Shown here one piece after another: positions 1 to 4,410 of a stretch of DNA of 5,953 bases; position 1 is the first letter of the stretch; every line of letters starts with the position of its first letter. Source of the stretch: Gammaproteobacteria bacterium (GTDB lineage Bacteria; Pseudomonadota; Gammaproteobacteria; Steroidobacterales; Steroidobacteraceae). The translations under genes and the position numbers were made by a program. The stretch covers positions 1 through 5,953 of the forward strand of contig JASHTN010000015.1 in NCBI GenBank assembly GCA_030040525.1, read 5' to 3'. The notes under the pieces are model-generated. The model saw only the letters and a program-made list of their open reading frames with translations. It was not told the DNA's origin and did not search any database.

Positions 1-1
1 G

Positions 2-817
2 ATGCGGCGCGCGGCGCCCGCGGCCCGGCCGCCGCGCCGCCGGCGCTTCGGCCAGCATTTCCTGCACGACCCCGCGGTCATCCGCCGCATCGTCCAGGCG
101 CTCGGCGCGCGCCCCGGCGATCACTTCGTGGAGATCGGGCCCGGGCGCGGCGCCCTGACCCGCGAGCTGCTCTCGCTCGAGGGCTGCACGCTCGATGCGA
201 TCGAGATCGACCGCGACCTGGTGCGCGGGCTGCACGCCGCCTTCGGCGACTCGCCGCGCCACGTGCTGCACTCGGCGGACGCGCTCGAGTTCGACTTCGC
301 CGCCCTCGCGCGCGCGCGCCGCGGAGCGCTGCGCATCGTCGGCAACCTGCCCTACAACATCTCGACGCCGCTGCTGTTCCACCTGCTGCAGGCCCATGCG
401 GCCATCAGCGACATGCACGTTATGTTGCAACGGGAGGTCGCCTGCCGCATCGCCGCGCAGCCGGGCGATGCCGATTACGGCCGGCTCGCCGTCATGCTCG
501 CGCCGCAACTGCGCAGCGAGCGGCTGTTCGAGCTGGGACCCGGCGCCTTCCAGCCGCCCCCGCGGGTCTGGTCCGCGGTGCTGCGGCTGGTGGTGCGGCC
601 GGCACCGCTCTTTGCCGTGAGCCCGCACTACGCGCGGGTGGTGGCCGCGGCCTTCACCCAGCGCCGCAAGACACTGCGCAACGCGCTCGGCGCGCTCCTC
701 ACCCGCGAGCAGATCAGCGCCTGCGGCCAGGATCCGGGGGCGCGGCCCGAGAGCCTCACTCCCGCGGGGTTCAACACCCTCGCCCAGGCCCTCGACCGGG
801 CGCCCGTACGAGACTAG
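2..817 (+). CDS. rsmA: 16S rRNA (adenine(1518)-N6/adenine(1519)-N6)-dimethyltransferase RsmA (KsgA)
   Basis: This enzyme uses S-adenosylmethionine to dimethylate two adjacent adenines in the 3'-terminal hairpin of 16S rRNA, a late step of 30S subunit assembly in the cytoplasm. The family signatures are all visible: RFGQHFLHD at residues 15-23, the SAM-binding loop VEIGPGRG at 43-50, the acidic IEID at 67-70, SADALEFD at 91-98, and the catalytic motif NLPYNIS at 115-121. The C-terminal part has QPPPRVWSAVLRL and AFTQRRKTLRNAL, typical of the RNA-binding half. The 271-residue length matches the family (about 270). The ATG lies at base 2, so its ribosome-binding site is outside the window and a start further upstream cannot be excluded; however, the RFGQHFL motif falls at the usual distance from the N terminus. 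It heads the block that continues into usp, apaG and apaH. Identification is firm; only the exact start is uncertain. Confidence 0.96.
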   Translation: MRRAAPAARPPRRRRFGQHFLHDPAVIRRIVQALGARPGDHFVEIGPGRGALTRELLSLEGCTLDAIEIDRDLVRGLHAAFGDSPRHVLHSADALEFDFAALARARRGALRIVGNLPYNISTPLLFHLLQAHAAISDMHVMLQREVACRIAAQPGDADYGRLAVMLAPQLRSERLFELGPGAFQPPPRVWSAVLRLVVRPAPLFAVSPHYARVVAAAFTQRRKTLRNALGALLTREQISACGQDPGARPESLTPAGFNTLAQALDRAPVRD

Positions 818-845
818 GCTAAAGCCGCCGCGTAGGGGGACTCGT

Positions 846-1283
846 ATGGCGCTCTACCGTCGCATGCTGCTGGTGGTCGACCTGAGCGAGAACAGCCCGC
901 TGCTCGCGCGCCGCGCCCGGGCTCTGGCCGAGGGCCTCGGCGCCGAGCTCGAGCTGCTGCACGTCGTCGAGTTCGTGCCGGTGGAGCCGATGGGCGAGAC
1001 GCTGATGCCGGCGGTGCAGATCGAGGAGGAATCGCTGCAGCATGCGCGCGCGCGGCTCGCGGCGCTCGCCGCGGACCTCGGGCTCGAGGGCGCCCGGTGC
1101 CGTGTCGAGAGCGGTAATGTCAAATCGGAGATCGTGCGCGTCGCCCGCGAGCGCCACTCGGACCTCATCATCCTCGGCAGCCGCGAGCGCCACGGGCTCT
1201 CGATCCTGGTCAACATGACAGAAGATACGGTGCTGCACGCCGCGCCCTGCGACGTGCTGGCGATCCGGGTTACGCGGGGCTGA
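846..1283 (+). CDS. Universal stress protein, UspA family
   Basis: This is a single-domain universal stress protein of 145 residues, the usual size. Proteins of this Rossmann-like alpha/beta family are dimeric cytoplasmic factors linked to stress survival; some bind ATP and some do not. The first strand carries LLVVDLSENSP (residues 8-18) with the conserved Asp12, and the C-terminal half carries DLIILGSRERHGLSIL and APCDVLAIRV. The nucleotide-binding signature G-x2-G-x9-G-(S/T) is degraded: Gly111 is kept, the second Gly is Glu114, and the third is Met124 before Thr125. That resembles the non-ATP-binding UspA class, which is an inference. The ATG at 846 follows a purine-rich AGGGGGA ending five bases upstream, a good ribosome-binding site. 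It begins 28 nt after rsmA stops and ends 31 nt before apaG, so it is probably co-transcribed with them. Its position between rsmA and apaG is unusual. The molecular role cannot be read from sequence. Confidence 0.92.
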   Translation: MALYRRMLLVVDLSENSPLLARRARALAEGLGAELELLHVVEFVPVEPMGETLMPAVQIEEESLQHARARLAALAADLGLEGARCRVESGNVKSEIVRVARERHSDLIILGSRERHGLSILVNMTEDTVLHAAPCDVLAIRVTRG

Positions 1284-1298
1284 CGCGCACATTTCCGG

Positions 1299-1304
1299 TA
1301 CAAT
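1299..1304 (+). promoter_or_regulatory. Possible -10 box just upstream of apaG
   Basis: TACAAT matches the sigma-70 -10 consensus at 5 of 6 positions and is a rare AT-rich spot in this GC-rich DNA. No convincing -35 hexamer lies 16-18 nt upstream; the nearest similarity (GCTGAC at 1279-1284) is only 14 nt away. If used, transcription would start around 1310-1312, giving an apaG mRNA with an almost absent leader. This is a weak prediction. Confidence 0.25.
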
Positions 1305-1314
1305 CGTTGCCGGT

Positions 1315-1695
1315 ATGGCGCTTCTCGACCACAAGATCCGCGTGGATGTCGAGACCAGCTACCTCGATGAGCAGTCCGACCCGAGGGAGCACCGCTTCGT
1401 CTTCGCCTACACCATCACGATCCGCAACGAGGGCCAGGTGCCGGCGCGGCTGCTGACGCGGCACTGGGTCATCACCGATGCCAACGGCAAGGTGGAGGAG
1501 GTGCGCGGCGACGGCGTGGTGGGCGAGCAGCCGTACCTCAAGCCGGGGCAGGGATTCCGTTACTCGAGCGGCGCCGTGCTCGAGACGCCGGTCGGCTCCA
1601 TGCAGGGGAGCTACCAGATGCTGGCCGACGACGGCGCGCATTTCGACGCGCCCATACAGCCTTTCCGGCTCGCCATGCCGGGCATCGTGCAGTGA
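1315..1695 (+). CDS. apaG: ApaG protein (CorD/DUF525 domain)
   Basis: ApaG is a small cytoplasmic protein with a fibronectin-III-like beta-sandwich, found mostly beside apaH and rsmA. Its biochemical function is not settled; in enterobacteria it is linked to Co2+ resistance and Mg2+ efflux (CorD). The 126 residues span the full family length. Conserved features are VETSYLDEQSDP at 12-23, FVFAYTITIRNEG at 28-40, RHWVITDANGKVEEV at 49-63, the glycine-rich GDGVVGEQP at 65-73 (the GxGxxG motif of the family), and FRYSSG and GSMQGSYQM further on. The ATG at 1315 gives the standard N terminus, but no Shine-Dalgarno sequence precedes it; a TACAAT box lies only 10 nt upstream. The stop overlaps the GTG start of apaH by 4 nt (GTGA), which indicates translational coupling. 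Identification is firm. Confidence 0.96.
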   Translation: MALLDHKIRVDVETSYLDEQSDPREHRFVFAYTITIRNEGQVPARLLTRHWVITDANGKVEEVRGDGVVGEQPYLKPGQGFRYSSGAVLETPVGSMQGSYQMLADDGAHFDAPIQPFRLAMPGIVQ

Positions 1696-2519
1696 CGCGC
1701 TATGCGATCGGCGACGTACAAGGCTGTGACGACGAGCTCGGCGCACTCCTCGAGCGGCTGAGGTTCTCCGCCGACCGCGACCGGCTCTGGTTCGTCGGCG
1801 ATCTCGTCAACCGCGGCCCGAAATCGCTCGCGACGCTGCGCCGGGTGCGGGCGCTCGCCGACAATGCGCTGGTGGTGCTCGGCAATCATGACCTGCACCT
1901 GCTCGCGGTCGCGCACGGCAGCCAGCGCCGGCGCCGCTCCGACACCCTCGAGGAGGTGCTCGCCGCCCCCGACCGGGATGCGCTCCTCGAGTGGCTCATC
2001 CGCTGTCCGCTCGCGCACCACGAGGCGGGCGACCTCATGGTGCACGCGGGCGTGGTGCCGCAGTGGACGGTGGCTCTCACCCTGACGCTGGCGCGCGAGA
2101 TCGAGGCGGCGCTGTGCCGCGATCCGCGTGCGCTCTTCGAGCACATGTACGGCAACGAGCCCGACCGCTGGAGCGATACGCTCGCGGGCACCGAGCGGCT
2201 GCGCTTCGCGATCAACGTGCTCACGCGTCTGCGGGTGTGCACGGCCGACGGGCGCGTGGACCTCGGCGTCAAGGGCGCACCGCCCCCGCCGCCCTCACCG
2301 CTGCTTCCCTGGTTCGAGGTTCCGGGGCGCAGCAGCCGCAACGCGCGCATCATCTTCGGGCACTGGTCGGCGCTCGGACTGACGCTGCGTCCGGGCCTCG
2401 TGGGGCTCGACAGCGGCTGCGTGTGGGGCGGCGCGCTCACCGCGCTCGACCTCGACGCGCAGCGCCCGCCGGTCTGCGTGCCGTGCGGCGGGCAGCAGCA
2501 GCCGGGGCCGGACGCCTAA
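1692..2519 (+). CDS. apaH: Bis(5'-nucleosyl)-tetraphosphatase, symmetrical (ApaH)
   Basis: ApaH hydrolyses diadenosine tetraphosphate symmetrically to two ADP; in enterobacteria it also removes NpnN caps from RNA 5' ends. It belongs to the PPP-type metallophosphoesterases with a two-metal site. Visible motifs are GDVQG at residues 7-11, GDLVNRG at 36-42, GNHD at 64-67, the metal-ligand region HAGVVPQW from His118, FGHWSALG with His224, and the ApaH-specific LDSGCVWGGALTAL near the end (LDTGCVWGG is the more usual form). The length of 275 residues matches the family (E. coli 280). A short proline run, PPPPPSP, precedes the PWFEVPGR segment and is probably a flexible loop. The start is a GTG overlapping the apaG stop by 4 nt, consistent with coupled translation, since no strong ribosome-binding site is seen. 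The TAA overlaps the stop of the convergent lipoprotein gene by 4 nt. Identification is firm. Confidence 0.96.
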   Translation: MTRYAIGDVQGCDDELGALLERLRFSADRDRLWFVGDLVNRGPKSLATLRRVRALADNALVVLGNHDLHLLAVAHGSQRRRRSDTLEEVLAAPDRDALLEWLIRCPLAHHEAGDLMVHAGVVPQWTVALTLTLAREIEAALCRDPRALFEHMYGNEPDRWSDTLAGTERLRFAINVLTRLRVCTADGRVDLGVKGAPPPPPSPLLPWFEVPGRSSRNARIIFGHWSALGLTLRPGLVGLDSGCVWGGALTALDLDAQRPPVCVPCGGQQQPGPDA

Positions 2520-2959
2520 GGCTCGAGCCGCGCTCCCCAGGAGACCGTCATCTCGGTCGTCTCGGGCCGATACACCCCGGGGGTCAGCTCGAGGTCGACG
2601 GGCTGCGGGCCCGAGGCGGCGATGGGCAGCGTGAGGCGCTGCGCCGCCTGCACCGCGAGCACGCCGATCGATCCCGGCGTCACCCTGAAGGCGAGCCGCA
2701 CCGGCCAGGCGCCACCCGCCGCGGGCTTGAGCACGATGCTGCCCGAGCCGCGTGCGGCGCTCAGATCGACGAGCAGCGTATTGCGCTGCCAGTACTGCGG
2801 GAAGGTGTTGGTGCCGCTGATGTCGAGCTCGTGCACCGGCTGCGGTTGCGGCGGCGGCCGGTGATGCCAGGGCATGTGGCTGCAGGCGGCCGCGCCCGCC
2901 AGCCACGCCACCGCCACGGCGCGCAGCCCGCGCTGCGCGAGTCTCGCCCTGCCTGCCAT
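2516..2959 (-). CDS. Putative small lipoprotein of unknown function
   Basis: I do not recognise the family. The 147-residue product starts with a basic region (MAGRARLAQRGLR), a hydrophobic stretch and LAGAAAC, giving a plausible lipidated Cys26; the -3 to -1 residues (AAA) are a loose rather than perfect lipobox. Ser follows the Cys, which in proteobacteria favours outer-membrane sorting. A Pro/His-rich linker (residues 30-43, with RPPPQPQP) leads to a globular part that looks beta-rich, with alternating hydrophobic residues in LLVDLSAARGSGSIVLKP, VRLAFRV and EMTVSWG. No enzymatic motif is seen. An in-frame ATG at 3052 exists, but the start at 2959 is chosen because AGGAGA lies seven bases before it, the signal sequence begins there, and the upstream start would run into haaO. 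It is convergent with apaH (stops overlap by 4 nt) and divergent from haaO, and it could share regulation with the kynurenine operon. The coding call is fairly good; the function is unknown. Confidence 0.75.
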   Translation of the reverse strand: MAGRARLAQRGLRAVAVAWLAGAAACSHMPWHHRPPPQPQPVHELDISGTNTFPQYWQRNTLLVDLSAARGSGSIVLKPAAGGAWPVRLAFRVTPGSIGVLAVQAAQRLTLPIAASGPQPVDLELTPGVYRPETTEMTVSWGARLEP

Positions 2960-2966
2960 CGGGGTG

Positions 2967-2972
2967 TCTCCT
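2967..2972 (-). promoter_or_regulatory. Ribosome-binding site of the minus-strand lipoprotein gene
   Basis: Read on the minus strand this is AGGAGA, a near-ideal Shine-Dalgarno sequence seven bases before the ATG at 2959. It decides the start against the longer in-frame reading from 3052 and supports the minus-strand gene over overlapping frames on the plus strand. Confidence 0.75.
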
Positions 2973-2983
2973 TGGGTCGTCGG

Positions 2984-3006
2984 CTTGCGCGTAACATACG
3001 CGAAAG
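2984..3006. repeat. 23-bp near-perfect palindrome, candidate operator
   Basis: The core is CGCGTA-ACA-TACGCG (2988-3002), with a perfect 6-bp inverted repeat around a 3-bp centre. After one mismatch (G2987/A3003) the symmetry continues for three more pairs (CTT at 2984-2986, AAG at 3004-3006), so 9 of 10 pairs match. It is centred in the divergent intergenic region and overlaps the candidate -10 boxes of both directions, as a repressor operator would. A short RNA hairpin in the haaO leader is an alternative. The regulator is unknown and is not encoded in the window. Confidence 0.5.
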
Positions 3007-3021
3007 GCACCCCGCTGTAAG
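2993..3021 (-). promoter_or_regulatory. Possible sigma-70 promoter for the lipoprotein gene
   Basis: On the minus strand, CTTACA (3021-3016) and TATGTT (2998-2993) each match the -35 and -10 consensus at four of six positions, with a 17-nt spacer. The predicted transcription start would be near 2986, leaving a leader of about 27 nt that includes AGGAGA. The -10 lies inside the palindrome, so a bound protein would block it. This is a pattern match only. Confidence 0.3.
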
Positions 3022-3023
3022 GA
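3018..3023 (+). promoter_or_regulatory. Ribosome-binding site of haaO
   Basis: TAAGGA lies 10 bases before the ATG at 3034, a slightly long but acceptable spacing. It supports that ATG as the start of the first gene of the kynurenine operon. Confidence 0.55.
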
Positions 3024-3033
3024 CACGCTCCCC

Positions 3034-3546
3034 ATGCAAGCCCTGCAGGCATTCGATTTGCGGCGCTGGATCGACGCCAATCGCGCCCAGCTCAAACCGC
3101 CGGTCGGCAACAAGCGGGTATTCACCGACGGCGACTTCATCATCATGGTCGTCGGCGGACCGAACGCCCGCAAGGACTACCACGTCGACCCGGGCCAGGA
3201 GTTCTTCTACCAGCTCGAGGGCGACATGGTGCTGCAGACCGTCCAGGACGGCCGCCGGGTCGATGTGCCGATCCGCGCCGGCGAGGTACTGCTCATCCCG
3301 CCCAACATGCCGCATTCGCCGCAGCGCCCGGCCAACACGCTCGGTCTGGTGATCGAGCGCCGGCGCCTGCCCGGGGAGCGCGACGGTTTCCAGTGGTACT
3401 GCGAGCGCTGCGGCACGCGGCTCTACGAGGAGTTCTTCGAGCTCACCGACATCGAGAAGCAGTTTCCGCCGGTGTTCGACCGGTTCTTCTCCGACCGCAG
3501 CGCGCGCACCTGCGCGCAGTGCGGCGCCGTCATGGAGCGCTCGTAG
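3034..3546 (+). CDS. haaO: 3-hydroxyanthranilate 3,4-dioxygenase
   Basis: This cupin-fold, non-haem Fe(II) dioxygenase opens the ring of 3-hydroxyanthranilate to 2-amino-3-carboxymuconate semialdehyde, which cyclises spontaneously to quinolinate, the precursor of NAD. The 170-residue length is typical of bacterial forms. Iron ligands by family comparison are His50, Glu56 (in YHVDPGQEFFYQLEG) and His94 (in PPNMPHSPQRP). Substrate-binding residues are probably Arg46, Arg98 and Glu108 (VIERRR). The C-terminal tail carries CERC (Cys123, Cys126) and CAQC (Cys160, Cys163), the rubredoxin-like second metal site of bacterial enzymes, so no key residue is missing. The ATG at 3034 is preceded by AAGGA. 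It is the first gene of a run encoding a formamidase-like hydrolase, kynureninase and kynurenine monooxygenase, which confirms the pathway. The name nbaC is also used for this enzyme in nitrobenzoate degradation, but the neighbours here point to the tryptophan-kynurenine route. Confidence 0.96.
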   Translation: MQALQAFDLRRWIDANRAQLKPPVGNKRVFTDGDFIIMVVGGPNARKDYHVDPGQEFFYQLEGDMVLQTVQDGRRVDVPIRAGEVLLIPPNMPHSPQRPANTLGLVIERRRLPGERDGFQWYCERCGTRLYEEFFELTDIEKQFPPVFDRFFSDRSARTCAQCGAVMERS

Positions 3547-3577
3547 CATGGAGCGCGACTGATCCAGGATGGAGCGC
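3532..3577 (+). repeat. Three direct copies of ATGGAGCGC at the haaO/cyclase-gene junction
   Basis: The nonamer ATGGAGCGC occurs at 3532-3540, 3548-3556 and 3569-3577. The first copy is inside haaO and encodes its last residues Met-Glu-Arg before Ser-stop. Each later copy is also followed by one codon and a stop, giving MERD-stop (3548-3562) and MERA-stop (3569-3583). The starts are 16 and 21 bases apart. This looks like repeated duplication of the end of haaO. The last copy also supplies the GGAG ahead of the next gene. Confidence 0.7.
3566..3574 (+). promoter_or_regulatory. Probable ribosome-binding site for the cyclase-family gene
   Basis: AGGATGGAG contains GGAG ending 10 bases before the TTG at 3585. 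It is the best Shine-Dalgarno match near that gene and supports the TTG start, because no in-frame ATG or GTG lies close by. It overlaps the third ATGGAGCGC repeat. Confidence 0.4.
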
Positions 3578-3584
3578 GCTTAAG

Positions 3585-4400
3585 TTGCAGGCGCGAATCG
3601 CATTCGAGGCCGGCGCGTTCGAGATCGATCTCGCGCATCCGGTGAGTCTCGCGCTCGAGCTGGACTTCACCGGCCCGCAGCCGCGGCATTTCGCGGCGCC
3701 GCGCGCCAGCAGCCGCCCCTACGCGGTACCCGGGTTCCCGGGCAGCGTCGCGGGCGGCGCGAGCTGCAACTGCGAAGTGCTGACTCTCATCCCGCACTGC
3801 AACGGCACCCATACCGAGTGCGTCGGCCATCTGACCCGCGAGCGGCTCGACGCCTGGCGCATCGTGCCGGCGGAGCCCTTGCCGGCCGTGGTGCTCTCGG
3901 TTGCGCCGCAGCCCCCCGGCGCGACGCGCGACAGCACCGACCCGGCAGCCGAAGTCCGCGACCTGCTGGTCACCCGCGCGGCCCTCGAGCGTGCCTGGCC
4001 GGCGCGCGCGCCCTTTGCCGCGCGCGCGCTGATCCTGCGCACGCTCCCCAACGGCCCCGACAAGCGCACGCGCGACTACTCCGACGGCACGCCGCCGTAT
4101 CTGACGCGCGCCGCGGCCGAGCTGCTCGTCGCCCGCGGCATCGCGCACCTCATCGTCGACCTGCCGTCGATCGACCGCAGCCACGATCAGGGCCGGCTCA
4201 CCGCGCACCGCATCTTCTTCGGACTGCCGCCGGGCTCGACGAGGCTCGCCGACGCCGCGCGCCCTGCGGCCACGATCACCGAGCTCGCTTTCATTCCGGA
4301 AGCTGTCGCCGATGGCGCCTGCCTCTGTCAGCTGCAGGTGCCGGCGCTCGACGGTGACGCCGTGCCAAGCCGCCCGCTGCTCTACCGGCTCGCCGCATGA
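3585..4400 (+). CDS. Cyclase-family metal hydrolase, probable kynurenine formamidase
   Basis: The protein belongs to the cyclase/KynB-like superfamily of metal-dependent hydrolases. In this operon the likely reaction is hydrolysis of N-formylkynurenine to kynurenine and formate, since the other kynurenine enzymes flank it; that is an inference from context. The family signature appears as PHCNGTHTECVGH at residues 70-82. Compared with the HxGTHxDxPxH motif of classical KynB, His76 and His82 are kept, Asp is Glu78, and the first His aligns with Cys72 beside His71. From a TTG start at 3585 the protein has 271 residues, longer than classical KynB (a little over 200), so it is a different subfamily. 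The TTG is chosen because the frame upstream lies inside haaO, no in-frame ATG or GTG is nearer than a GTG at 3642, and the family-like N terminus (FEIDLAHPVSLALEL) begins just after it. kynU follows after 10 nt. Superfamily membership is firm; the substrate is less so. Confidence 0.85.
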   Translation: MQARIAFEAGAFEIDLAHPVSLALELDFTGPQPRHFAAPRASSRPYAVPGFPGSVAGGASCNCEVLTLIPHCNGTHTECVGHLTRERLDAWRIVPAEPLPAVVLSVAPQPPGATRDSTDPAAEVRDLLVTRAALERAWPARAPFAARALILRTLPNGPDKRTRDYSDGTPPYLTRAAAELLVARGIAHLIVDLPSIDRSHDQGRLTAHRIFFGLPPGSTRLADAARPAATITELAFIPEAVADGACLCQLQVPALDGDAVPSRPLLYRLAA

Positions 4401-4410
4401 GTGCGCCCGC

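Larger units (their letters stand above)
2960..3033. promoter_or_regulatory. Divergent intergenic promoter region (lipoprotein gene / kynurenine operon)
   Basis: These 74 bp separate two divergently transcribed genes, so they must hold promoter elements for at least one of them, unless transcription enters from outside. The middle is locally AT-richer than the surroundings and contains a 23-bp palindrome. Both ribosome-binding sites lie near its edges. On the plus strand, TAACAT (2992-2997) could serve as a -10 for haaO, but no good -35 is present at normal spacing (TTGGGT at 2972-2977 is 14 nt away), which could mean activator dependence. Confidence 0.55.

Noticed and set aside
307..319. Alternating CG run inside rsmA, of the kind that can form Z-DNA.
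   Set aside because: It encodes Ala/Leu/Arg codons in frame within a region of very high GC content; it is short and expected by composition.
792..820. A possible promoter for usp (TCGACC, 17 nt, TAGGCT).
   Set aside because: The -10 matches only three of six consensus positions and the -35 four of six; similar matches are expected by chance, and read-through from rsmA explains expression.
817..826. Small inverted repeat GGCT-AA-AGCC after the rsmA stop, considered as a terminator.
   Set aside because: A 4-bp stem with a 2-nt loop and no following T-run cannot form a useful hairpin.
2282..2300. Proline-codon-rich stretch in apaH, considered as a simple repeat or frameshift site.
   Set aside because: The reading frame continues into the conserved PWFEVPGR segment and the C-terminal GHW and GCVWGG motifs, so the gene is intact; a variable loop explains it.
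2622..2864. Plus-strand open frame opposite the lipoprotein gene, with Cys-rich end (CTGCGCGGG).
   Set aside because: No ribosome-binding site or recognisable domain; the minus-strand gene has both a good ribosome-binding site and a signal sequence.
1991..3352. Very long plus-strand open frame running across apaH, the lipoprotein gene and haaO.
   Set aside because: It is rich in Arg, Ala and His with no family motif, and it crosses well-supported genes in other frames; long open shadows are normal at this GC content.
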